From Lindgomyces ingoldianus (taxonomy: Eukaryota > Ascomycota > Dothideomycetes > Pleosporales > Lindgomycetaceae): DNA of 64,000 nt. The position numbers and the translations under genes are program-made. The notes below the pieces were generated by a model. That model had not been told where the DNA came from. It ran no database searches and saw only the letters and a program-made list of their open reading frames with translations. The stretch is taken from positions 883,917-947,916 of the forward strand of contig NW_022985188.1 in the NCBI RefSeq assembly GCF_010093535.1. Reading direction: 5' to 3'. Positions 35,867 through 46,920 of the stretch are shown here, piece by piece. Positions within the stretch are counted from its first letter, which is position 1. Each line of letters begins with the position of its first letter.

Positions 35867-38807
35867 GTTTCGCGGCGATGCGTTTTAACCTTTACAGCTC
35901 AGCGGAGTGGTTGAAACGAGGATCGGCAGCCCTAGTGTCAAGGACCGAGGACAGTACTTGAGAAAAAAGAGAGAGGAGTGAAAGCGCAAATAAAGCACAC
36001 CAGATCGCAGGCGAGGTATTTCTGTTAGGGCGTGTAATAATTGCTGCAAGTGCTTGGCCGGGTTGGGTTGCTCTCCTGCTTGTTGCCGCTTTCGTACACG
36101 AGCGTCAGCGTCTGCAGCTTCAGCCCTGCAAATTCCACAGTTCGCGCCCGGCGTCAGCGCCACTAATTGAGGGGAGAGGGAAAGGCGACGGATGGTAATT
36201 GCAGAGATGGTCCTTGGTCAGACGGCAGTCCTCTTCCTTTAAACAAAATTTCCGCGGGCGGCGAAGTTCGCAGCAGGAGGATTAGAGTAACAAGCCAGCA
36301 ATGGTGCAGTAGTCGGGCGAGGGTCGCTGGCCTTATTTGGACACTTGCGTGAATCGAATGACTTGGGGAAACTAGAGAATTACCATCAGCCGCGTAAACG
36401 AGAAAGCCCGCGGACGCTTTCCAGGATTTGGGACAAGTCAGGATCCTGCACCAAGGCAAGTGTCGTCTTGCACAGAGAAACGATGTACGTGGGCGCACAA
36501 GATTCAAGAACAAAAGCGAGAGGGCTTACCTAGCTGAGATGCTCGGAAGCGCATCCAATACACACGGGACGGGGCGGCGGGGAAACTGCGGCCACACTCT
36601 TCAGCTCTTCGGCGAAAGCAGATACTCCAGGCGATGGGGAGATTGACTATTCTTGTATCTTGGCTCTCAGCCCGTGCTTCCCGACTTGTCACTTGACGAC
36701 AAGCTGGTCTGGTGTGGGTTCCACAAAATGACGACACGCCCTCGTATCCCTCCGTCGGTCCTCAAGAGACTCCTCACACACAGAACAGGGCTCCTCCGCA
36801 AACGCGACCCCATACATTATGACATATCCCTACAAGTCAACTCAACTCAACAAGGCTTCAAAACTTGTAAACTGTACATGAGCCTCGCAGACGTGCCGCC
36901 GGCGGAACCCTGGCTGACTTGCCTTGGAATTAAGAATTGAGCCGCCCACGTTGAGCGGCCGCCTCGGGCCTTGGTCAGAGCCCTGTGAAAGGCCAAGACT
37001 GCCCTGGTCTCTCCCCGTCATGTTCGCCGGCGTCCAGTCCACGTTGTCCCAAAAGCATTCTCCCCTGCAGCGAATCACGGCTATCCATGATGCGCCTGGC
37101 GTGCCTGGTTGGCTGTGAGCAATTGCAGAACATCATTGCATTGGCGGACACCGATTGACGAACGCTGGGAGGTGAGAAATTGAGTTTTTCGCGAGATCAG
37201 CTCCGTTGCATATCCCAGACTGCAATCCATCTATCGTGGGATGCAACGTACACTACTGCACCTCCATAGAGCGATCCCATTTTAAAATGCCTCACCACTA
37301 TCAGCATCGCTTCGCCCAAATTGCCATCTGCGCTGCGAATGCGATAAGCATCCCCTCACCACAGCAAGGAAAACCGGTTCCAGTGCAAGTTCCAGAGTTC
37401 TCACCTGCATCCAAACGAACCGTCACGTTTCATACCTGTCCAATTGTTGGATGTTCGTAGCAGAGGAAGAGAGAACTGAACGGGAATTCCTGAGCCACCA
37501 GGCGACTGGGTATTCCGCGTCTACATGCATGAATGCAAGCACGATCTAGTTCCCCGCTGTGTTCACCGCATCCAGACCGCCAGATGCTGGCCTCTCCACG
37601 TCGCACAGATCTCAGTCACGTCATTCGCCTTTGCGATTTTCGCCATTGTTCTCGTCGCTAATATCTGCAGCTTTGGAAATATAGCAAAGGGACAACATCG
37701 CACTGCATCATCTCGCCGAAGCCGAAAGTATTCCTGCCTTGGCCGTGTCCATGGTGAAGCGACTGTGGAGCCTCGGAGATGGATCATGGCTGCCGAAGAC
37801 GCAATGGAGTGGCGCCGAGGTGGCGCAGGCATCTCTGCTACAGGGTCTATGAGCTCTTGTGGTGAGGGAGACTCTGGTTCTACTATCAGATACCAATGCG
37901 GAAAGCGTTTGCTGGTCTTTCCTCATACGAAGACCAGGCAAAATGACTTCTCAAACATGTTTTAGAAACGTCGTGAGGGCCTCGATAAACCTTGGGCTGG
38001 CAAGGGCGGGAGATATGATGCGTGTGTCCTTTGCCATATCAGCTACAAGTGGTGTAAGAGGATAGACTCTGAGAGGCCAGACTCCGCTCCTCATCTGCGG
38101 GATATTGATGTGGGGGATTGATCTAGGCGGGAGACACGACCTCAGCCATCCACATCCCGCACCTCTTCGCCCCTCACTTCCACCGCAAAACACCAATTGC
38201 GATTCTTCTGTCCCCTCAACCAAAACCAAGAGTTGTGGAATGTTGGGAGGGGAGCCGAAGAGAGGGAAGCACCTGCATCGTGCAACAAACCGTCTCCGTC
38301 TCAGAATCCTGACTGACTCCTGTCGCTCTCGTGCATTGCCTAGTCGGGAAGTTAGTTGCACACATCGTTGATAGGGTGTCGAAGACGTCGTTCTTGGGCT
38401 CCACAGCCCGTGCCAACTCGGTGATCCAGTCGAAGCCTCCTTAGTTGGAGTGGCAACAGTGCAAAACTTGACAGCTCCTTCACTATCAGCTACGGAATAG
38501 AGCTGACCGCAGAGTCGACGCCAAACTTGACAACATCACAGGGCATTTTGACGGAAAGCCGGTAGTTTTCAGCTGGTGTGTTCCATCGCTAATGCATGCA
38601 AAACTTAGTCGGAGCTCAACCAATTCTCCGGCAAGCAAGTAAGCAGACGAAGCTCTCCAAATTGAAGCTAAGATAACTTATGGTGTGATTTCGAGCCAAG
38701 AAAAGCTAGGTTTTGGGTGATTCTCCACTTGCCCAAGGAAAAAAAAAATTTACCAGGTTAAGCCAACTAGAACATTCCCGTGGCCCCTCCGACCAACTTG
38801 TTCCTGC
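35867..38807. other. long stretch without supported gene
   Basis: 2.9 kb with many short frames on both strands but none with family motifs. A frame at 37525-37965 includes one hydrophobic segment (FAFAIFAIVLVANI), but opposite-strand frames overlap it and it has no further support. Confidence 0.4.
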
Positions 38808-39626
38808 TCAGTAGAGTCCCGGTATTAAACGCCACTTCGTCTGCTGTTTGAAATTTCCCCAGTCCACACCATATCGCTTCTCACAGTATTCGTTCAGGAT
38901 GGGAACTCCTCGCGTCGCGAAATCGGTAAAGAAGAATGCTCCTACCACAGCACCCATGATCCACCCTCCCGAAGCCATGGCGTAGCCTGCTCTCCAAATG
39001 GTGAATGCACCGTAGTTAATATGCCTCGCTAGACTCCACAATCCACCAGTGTATGCTTTACCCTTGTTATTCGGGTCCGACTTGAACCTCTTTCTTTGGA
39101 TTTCAGAAGCAAGTTCGGTGGCAATGCCGGTGATGTAGAGAGCGCTCCCGACAATCAATGGAGCCTGAAGGAAGGTAGACTCGGTCGACGCGGACATAGC
39201 AGAGAGCAGAAACGCGTACGAGTTTATACTGTTGAAAATGGTGTTGAGGGCTCCGACGATGAGTGCGTTCTTAATCTCTAGAGGATCGCCCGATAAAGCA
39301 GTAACCCAAAGACTATGCTTCACTGTGCTGCCCACCGCCATACCTAGGAGTATGAGTCTATATGGTGACAATCCCAAGTTGTCGATTACACGTACTCCAA
39401 TAGGAGCAGGGAGTCCTGGATGGAGGGTTCGAAGGCCCAGGCGGTGCAGAAATATCGTTCCAGTACCATGTGCAAGGATCGAGTATTGGAGAAACGGATC
39501 GAGCGCACGGGTAATGACGAAAACAGCCTTTCCGACGGGCGTTGGAGTGTAGTCACCGCGGGATATCAGGTCGCGGCTCTTAGAAGCTTCAGAACGAGAA
39601 TCGTTGTTGCGCTCTCTGCCAGCCAT
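38808..39626 (-). CDS. DUF1295/steroid-reductase-like integral membrane protein
   Basis: An intronless 272-residue frame. After a hydrophilic start (MAGRERNNDSRSEASKSRD) there are about six hydrophobic segments. Near the C-terminus is the block GLWSLARHINYGAFTIWRAG, followed by GVPILNEYCEKRYG and a closing LIPGLY. The W..aRHpNYfGe-like motif and the terminal 'e.r..kkYG..w..Y' pattern are those of the DUF1295 and 3-oxo-5-alpha-steroid 4-dehydrogenase/ICMT superfamily, which reduce or methylate lipid-like substrates in membranes. The substrate cannot be stated. The glutamate usually found after NYxG is not in its expected place here, so enzymatic activity is uncertain. Confidence 0.75.
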   Translation of the reverse strand: MAGRERNNDSRSEASKSRDLISRGDYTPTPVGKAVFVITRALDPFLQYSILAHGTGTIFLHRLGLRTLHPGLPAPIGVRVIDNLGLSPYRLILLGMAVGSTVKHSLWVTALSGDPLEIKNALIVGALNTIFNSINSYAFLLSAMSASTESTFLQAPLIVGSALYITGIATELASEIQRKRFKSDPNNKGKAYTGGLWSLARHINYGAFTIWRAGYAMASGGWIMGAVVGAFFFTDFATRGVPILNEYCEKRYGVDWGNFKQQTKWRLIPGLY

Positions 39627-40757
39627 GGTGAAGCCTCGAAAGTGTCAGAGGGTTGGTGAGAAAGAATGCAGAGAGCTTGAGCCAGAGAAACAGTAACTCT
39701 GGGTACAGGAGTAGCAACTCTTAAGTGTTGATAGATGGAAGGGAGTTTCCTACTAAGTATATATCATGAATTGATGATCAAAGAAGGCAATTAATATTCA
39801 TCAGAAATCGAGATCACCATTATTGACGTAACGGAAGCTGACAAATCTAATCACGAAATGCGTGATGAAGCGGGTTTAGCTGTTCAAAGGCTCCGAAGGA
39901 TGATTTATCTCCTTATTGATCCTTTTTGTCAATCTCGCGATGAAAGACGACAGGAAAGATGGAATAATGAGGAAGCAGATGAGGCTGAGGAGCTTATTCA
40001 CGGGAGCAGAGGGAGCTCGTCGCTCAATGAGGAATCGTTCATGCACGACATCAGATGACAGCGTGCATTAGCGTGCTTTCCTTCCGAAGGGCAAAGCGTG
40101 TGCTTGCCAGATCACAACAGGGGCCCCCACCCTCAATCGGCTTTGCCAACTTGCTTTTCTAACTAGAATTATTGGCCTCGTTATTCTCGCAAAAGCATTT
40201 ATCCAATTGCTTTCTCTCCCAATATTGATCCTGGCGCCTTATCGCTTCTCTTCATTCATACTCGAAAAACGCGTCAGAAGTTCTCATTAATGTTCTCGTG
40301 AAGGAGGCAGTGTGGAATGACCGTCGATCAAGGACTACAGGAACCAAACTCGAAGACACAGGTACCATGTTGGGCGCCTTGAAACTACGGGTTGTGTTTT
40401 GCGAAGCCATCCATTTATCCCTTAATCCAGCCGATTAATTCTCTAGTCGCAGGCAAAGACAACACCTATCCAGAAGCTGGGGACTCAGACATCGTGTGAC
40501 CTCCAACAAACGCCTTGGTATCCTGTGATACTTGTCTAGCCTGTCAGCGTAGTGAATGAGATGCGGCTTTTACCTCCCGTTCTACCAAGGAACTGAACAC
40601 GCCGCCGCTTCCCATCGCGGGGTTCTCACCATAACGATCAAACCACCCCTCGGATTCCGGCTCTGTCACTTTTCGACACCTGATTCTTGCCTCCTCTAGT
40701 CTCAGTTGGTTTTGCTAATATTTTTTTGGGTTTTTCGTGGCACCTTCTTGCTCTCCA
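39627..40757. other. intergenic, divergent promoters
   Basis: Upstream regions of the DUF1295-like gene (minus) and the ligase gene (plus). A 66-codon frame at 39858-40058 has no recognisable features. Confidence 0.45.
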
Positions 40758-43460
40758 ATGAGTATTACGTTCAATAACATTTGTACCCTCCTGGAGAGTG
40801 TTGAGAGGGTTTCGACTCTGCACCCTCGACTTCCGCCGGGACGGGAGAAGTCTAGTATCCGGCAGATCATCTGCAATTGGTTTGCAGACCACCGAGAGAC
40901 GATTGACCACCCTTCCACAAATGGAGGCGCCATGCTGTCCGCCCTGCTCCCCCACCGGAGAAAGGACCGCGTTTACGGATTGCAACAGCCGTTGTTATCA
41001 AAAAAGATCACTAAGTTGGTGAATTTCAATCATGGGCAAAGACTGCTCTTCGATCGGTGGAAAGAGCGATCCCACGGCGATCTCGGCGCATGTACAGAAA
41101 AGGCGATGAAGCCATGGGATGGCACTTTCAGCAATAAGCAGCCTGTTTCAATAGAGAAAGTTGATCAACTTCTCGTCCAGCTCGCCGCGAAATACCGATT
41201 CTCCGACCCAGCAATACGAAAACAACGAGACTGGAGTGTGAGTACCGATACGGTGCTGAAGAATATTCTTATCAAACTTGAATCCTATGAGGCCAAATGG
41301 CTGGTCAGGTTGATACTGAGGAATTATTGTACCATCGAATTAGATGAGGAACTTGTTATCAAGCAGTTCCATTTCTTACTCCCGAGTCTTTTGCTGTTTC
41401 AGAACGACTTCGATGCGGCACTATCTCTCCTCAGAAGGGATCTCCATGCCTTCCCCTCCATCCCTGAGGCACATATGGAGGAATCCTTCAGAATCGAAGC
41501 AGCGAAACAATTAAAAGCTGTTGTTGGAATCAAGGTTGGGCGTCCGACTTTTCATAAGGCGTGGGTGAGTGATTCCCTTAGGTACCCCAGCAAAGTCTTA
41601 CACTTGCTAACTTAGCAAAATAAAGTCATTCAAAAATTGTTTCCAGCTGGTAGGGAATCGTGCATGGGCTGCTGATATAAAGTATGACGGTGGTATGTCG
41701 CTAAAGAAAGCTTTGTAGTTCTACCTATTTTTAAGCTAACGTTTATAGAATATTGCGAGACACATGTGGACTTGGAGAGCAGCCCAAACGACATTCAGAT
41801 ATTCTCGAAGAATGGCAAGGATGCTACATCAGATCGCCAGAAGCTTCATGGCACCATCCGCCAAGCCCTCCGTATTGGAGAAACGGATTGCATGTTCAAA
41901 AAGAAATGTATCGTCCTTGGTGAGCTTGTTATTTATAGCGATAAGGAACAGCGAATATTGGACTTCTCGAGCATTCGAAAGCACGTTTCTCGGTCCGGCT
42001 CTTTCATTGGGAATGCCCAAGACTCACTCCCTCATGAATGGGAACATCTCATGATTGTCTTTTTCGATGTCCTTTTGCTAGATGACAAGCCTGTTATGAG
42101 GGACTGCCTACAGAAACGTCGAGACATTCTCAGGAAGCTGATTCGATCTATACCTGGGAGGGCAATGCGTTCCGAGTGGTGTCTTGTTGATTTCAAGAGT
42201 GATGAAGGAGTTGCGGACCTGAAAGACTTCTTTGCTCGGACTTTAGCTAATCGCCAGGAGGGCTTGGTTTTGAAGCCTTTGCATTCACCTTACTTCCCAC
42301 TGCTCTCCGATACCGGAGAACGACAGCCAGGGTATTTCATAAAGTTAAAGAGAGATTACCTCTCCGACATGGGTGGTGAAAGGGATCTCGGGGATTTCGC
42401 GGTCGTCGGCGCAAGTTATGATGCGCAGGTAGCTGCAAAAACGAAAGTCAAGCCGCTACATTGGACGCATTACTACATTGGGTGTCTTGTCAACAAGAAT
42501 GCGGTCCAAAACTCCGGCGCAAAGCGACAATTCAAGATCGTTGCAGTTATCAGTCTCGACAAGTGCATTCCAAAGCCCGAGCTGCAATACCTCAACCGCC
42601 ATTGTCAACTCCACTCGACACCTCTACGCTGTGATGACGGGATCGAGCAGTTTGAAATCAAACATTCTTACAGCAGCAGCACTCGTATGGCTGTCGCTTT
42701 TAAGGAACCATTCGTTGCCGAGATTCTAGGAAGTGGCTATGAAAAGGCACAGAATGAAACTTTTGAAATGCTTCGGCACCCTCGCATCAAGAAGATTCAT
42801 CACGACCGGACGTGGGAAGATACGGTCACAATGGAAGACCTACAACGAATGGCAGAGGAGAAGTGGGAGGTACCAGATACCGATAAGCTTGTGGGACATG
42901 CTCGAGACGTTGCTCTCTTAGTCGAGAAGTATGCACGAGGGATGAGTGCGTCTCAGAGTTCCATCTCGGGATATCAGACCACGCAAGAGACAACCCAACA
43001 AAGCCCACCCTGGACAGTACAAGTACCCCTTCGAACACCACCAGACAATGCAATTGTACAGTTGACACAGCCGACGTGGGCCATGGCTTCTACATCTCAG
43101 TTCCCTGGCAGTATGCAAGGGGCTGGGGTCAAATCATCAAGAGAACTACGCGTACTAGTACGAGAAGACACCGTTGAGCGAATAAAATCCACTCCACCCC
43201 AGCCACGGCAGCCGCTAAAACTTCCTCTTTCCGCACCTCCCAAGTCCCCTCTTGTCGACGCATCCCCGGCCTTGAAGAAACGCAGCCACAACACGGCAGC
43301 AGTGAGCCCCCCGCCCACAAAGCGGAGGAAGATCCCGAGCCCATTCAAGGATTCCGGCATGAATAGAAATCAGGGAACTTTCGAGTGCGATTCCCAGGAG
43401 AAGACTATTCATATATACGTGGAGGAGGGTTGGAATATTCAGGTCCACAGCCGTAGGTAG
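40758..43460 (+). CDS. ATP-dependent DNA ligase, non-canonical fungal type
   Basis: Exons 40758-41564, 41626-41692 and 41749-43460 give 861 residues. Introns of 61 and 56 bp have GT-AG ends and keep frame. An N-terminal helical DNA-binding region (about 1-250) precedes the nucleotidyltransferase domain. Motif I is IKYDGE, with the predicted AMP-accepting lysine at residue 288. It lies in the tiny second exon, and the glutamate codon is split by intron 2. Motif III-like LGELVIYS, IIIa-like IVFFDVLLLDD, motif IV EGLVLKPL and motif V FIKLKRDYL follow, so the catalytic set looks complete. The rest is an OB-fold region and then a long disordered tail with a basic PPTKRRKIPSP patch. No BRCT domains follow, unlike DNA ligase IV. 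It should seal nicks in DNA, but its pathway is unknown. Confidence 0.85.
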
Positions 43461-43634
43461 TAGAGTGGTTGCATGGAAAGTACAAAATTCCTTTACTTCA
43501 TTCTTGTGTATATATCTTTAACGATAATTCTTCATTTACAATCAACTATAAAGAGAGGGCACAGTTTATTATATAATGGCTAGTGTGTCTACGGCCCATG
43601 CAGTCCTGCTTACGCTATTCCCTCAAACCCATTG

Positions 43635-45116
43635 TCAACCGTCACCCTTGCACCTCTCTCCCTTTCCCACACCCATCCGTTGCTCTATCTCCACAGACCG
43701 CATGATCCCTCCAGTCGGCGTCGGGCATGGAGCCCGGCTTGTGTAAACATGCGTGTACCCTTCTGTTCTACGAACTGTAGTGTACGATTCCATCCTCAGA
43801 TGCACTTTTTGCGACCCCGACGTTGAAGGACGGGTTCTGAAGGTTGATGTCTTTGTGGAAAGGAGGGTTTTGACCGAAGATAGAATGGGCGAGGTTTTAA
43901 GCATAATCTTATAAGTGGAAACTAGCGCGGGTATGCAAGACACTATTATAGTTATGCTAAGCTCGACGAGGCTGGGTGTTGTCAGTGCGCGCGATGAGGG
44001 TGAGAAGGTGAAAAAGGGGGTGGGGGAAACGTACACGGTCAGAAGAGCTAGTGAAGAGTACCATGTCGAATCCGCATCTCGTTGCTGGCGCATGTATATG
44101 CGGTAGACCAGCGCGAGGGCATTGCTAACCAGCCCCCTAAAATGCGTCAGTAAAAGCTATTATCATAGTTTCAGTAGATCTGATACTCTAGGAAACACCA
44201 CAGATGCACTTACACCACACCAGCCAAAAACACCAGCGCCAGTCCCAGCTTCTTCCTCCACCCCAAATTCAAACCAAACACCACTGGCATCGGCAACATG
44301 ACACAGTAAACATCCCCTGCCACATTGAAGCTTGCCGTCACAATTGTCGGGATCTGCACACCCTTCTGCATCCTCTCCGCGAACGTAAAATCCCAGCTCT
44401 CACCTTTATGCGGAAACGTGTATATCGCATAGACGGGGATATTACTCCAATACACGAAGCCAAAGAAGATAATGCCAAACCAGCAGCAACAGCGCATCCA
44501 GGTGATGTTGCCGAAGAGTCGAAGGTACATGGCGAATATGGAAGTTTTAGCACACCACATTGCGGGACCGTAGATCATGCAAAGGACAGCGGCGCGCTTC
44601 TTAAATTGTTAATTAGGAGTTGGAGTAGAGGGGTAGTGGATCGTGGGAATGAGTGGGATGGTACCTTGAGCCAGACGGCGTTAATGGCGCTGATGGGGAC
44701 GTCCCATGCGTGTCGTGCGGTTTCATCTACTGCACACACGGGAAAGAATTGCGGTTAGCTGTGTAGTTGTAGACGGTTGACTATGTGTGTGCTAAGCGTA
44801 CACGTCATGATTACTACCCCATGAACGGTTGTCAGAATCCAGGCCAGGGCGCAGAAGTCTAGAGCCTTGGTCAATGGAAGATAATTGAAGGCTGGTTTAT
44901 ATGAGGGAACTCACAGTCATCAACGCGGAGTCCTGAGTACATCTTGAAGTTGGTATACATTCGCATACCTACAAAGAGAAAAGAAATTGTTATCAACGGG
45001 ATGGAAACGCCGTATATTAGAGGACTAAGGGACGTCCCATTTTCAAAGTCCGGTGGTGAGCCATTAGGATTCACGAGGAGGGGTATCTTCGAGAGGTCTA
45101 AACCAGGAATCGACAT
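43635..45116 (-). CDS. rhodopsin-like (PTH11-related) integral membrane protein
   Basis: Six exons on the minus strand: 45116-44915, 44858-44802, 44729-44665, 44599-44214, 44136-44035 and 43971-43635. All five introns have GT-AG ends, and the joins keep frame, giving 382 residues. Family landmarks of the fungal rhodopsin/PTH11-like domain appear in order: an N-terminal helix with FLFVGMRMYTNFKMYSGL, RVDDYFCALAW across intron 1, ARHAWDVP, AKTSIFAMYLRLFG, ASFNVAGDVYCVMLPMPVVF with GWRKKLGLALVF, and VELSITIIVSCIPALV in the seventh helix. The protein is predicted to span the plasma membrane seven times. Some relatives sense surface cues, but most are uncharacterised. The tail is Ser/Thr-rich. The last intron (44034-43972) could be retained without a stop, so that junction is less certain. 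Confidence 0.82.
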
Positions 45117-46920
45117 TAAGAGTTGAGGGCAACTAGAACGTAGAGTAATACGTGATAAAAGGAGGAATGTTTAGACAAACAATTCAAAAGAGGGGTCTGA
45201 TATTTGTACCGACCAGCGCAATGCTAGACTCTACAAGGAGTGAAGAGTGGTGGACGATGAAGGATGCGTGTCTCAGTGCCACTATTGTGGCGTAAGGTGC
45301 TCGATGAAAACAGCCGTTTATCCCGGCCCACTGGATCCCACCGGAGTTCAAGACATCCTATCATTTGACCACCATTGGCGGGAGGGAACTGCGTGTCTTC
45401 AAGTACCACTGGTGGTAGCGTAGCCCACCAACTCACCACATCGCCAGTGAAGGAGTTAGGTTTAGCGATGATTTCGAGTTCTCCGTGATTCTTGAGGGCC
45501 GCAAATGAAGAAGTCCATTTGTACTGCTTTGCTAGTATGTTATGCATATCCGATCTAGACAAAGTCTAATTGGAATACGGAGTGTCGGTATTTGATGTAC
45601 CGGATGTCTGTCGCGGTACTCTCGACCGAAATCAACTTCAAGTGACGGACCCGAATAGCCAATGGGTGAAGGTACCGAGCGGATAGTTCTGAAGATGTCT
45701 CAAGCAAGGCACACTCGGACTCGTCTACGGCGGATATTTACCGAATCCTACAGGATCTACCCGCCCAAGGGTCATGTTGTCATGGCATCTACCGCTGCAC
45801 CTAGTGGCCACAATTAGGCGATCGTATAGAAGTAATGGTGTTTCTCGACCCACCCCAGGTACCCTACCGAGCAGGTTCTCACATAGCACGGCGCACGACC
45901 AGAGTAGAGTTGATTTCTTTGGCATCTTACGAGAATTGGAGAGGGCGTAAAGGTGATTCTCATTTCTTTCCAAAATCAGATCCTAGTCATGTGGCCTCGT
46001 TTGGGCAGACATGCTGTACTTCTCATATCTGCGGATTTGCAGCGCAGTCGGGAAGAGTTCTCGAGGATTTTGTAGGGCCTAAGGCCATTAGACGACCGCT
46101 GTCCTCATTCGATCTGGACGAGAAGGCTTTGGTAAGAGAGCACCTGCACCAGAAGGATTTTGGGGTCCGGGGGAGGAAGGATCTTAAGCCACACACCCGG
46201 AACCACTTGGACATAGTTAGCCTCGCATTACAGGGGCTTCGAACCCAATTGCAGATAATTTATTCGAGAGGTTGTGAATGGGGATGGGCACTTGTGAGCT
46301 AGGACACTTATGATGGAGAGGAGGTGACTTGTTTCAGGCCTAGTTTATCCATGCGACTGCCACTCATCCCACTAGAACACGCCGCAGTGGCAAATATCAT
46401 TGTGCCACCACCGCTTAAGACACATATCCACCCCGTCATCCTGAAGGGAAGCTTTGTTGCAGGTCTTGAATGAAGGAGGAGACTTGAACTTTAGGCAAAT
46501 TGGGGGAGATGGACGCCATTTCACAGGCTCAAATTCGCAAAACTCACCTTTAGGTCGCAATTAAAGCCGCTCCTAACAGAAATACCGCCTTATATAAAGA
46601 CGCGCGATAAAAAGCACCGGTAAGGAGTGACCAAGTTGGAATTCAAGAAAAGAATTGGCGAATACAAAAACTCAGGCACCTACGCATCCCACCCAACTCC
46701 TAGTGAGCCACCTCAGTTATGGCTAATGTGGATGAATCAAACAACGCTTGATGCCAAGAAAAAAAAGCAGTTTCCTCCCAACAACTGAGAATGAGTGACA
46801 ACAGCATCAGTTTCATCTTGTTCGAAACACAAACATCCAACAACCAACTACCAAGCACGTGAACACGCGATACCGAACCTCTGTGCTATTCAACATCTTC
46901 CGTATGTACGTCGGCGATGT
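45117..46920. other. gene-poor stretch
   Basis: 1.8 kb between the rhodopsin-like gene and the ENA gene. A 155-codon plus-strand frame at 45835-46302 and a 112-codon minus-strand frame at 45224-45562 lack recognisable domains or codon evidence, so neither is called. Confidence 0.4.

Noticed and set aside
35370..35888. A 172-codon plus-strand frame
   Set aside because: Shadow of the 383-residue minus-strand gene; its Gly/Arg/Val-rich composition is typical of antisense.
44204..44758. A 184-codon plus-strand frame
   Set aside because: Antisense to the rhodopsin-like gene exons, whose splice structure and motifs are clear.
45835..46302. A 155-codon plus-strand frame
   Set aside because: No domain, signal or splice evidence; composition not distinctive. 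Left uncalled rather than guessed.
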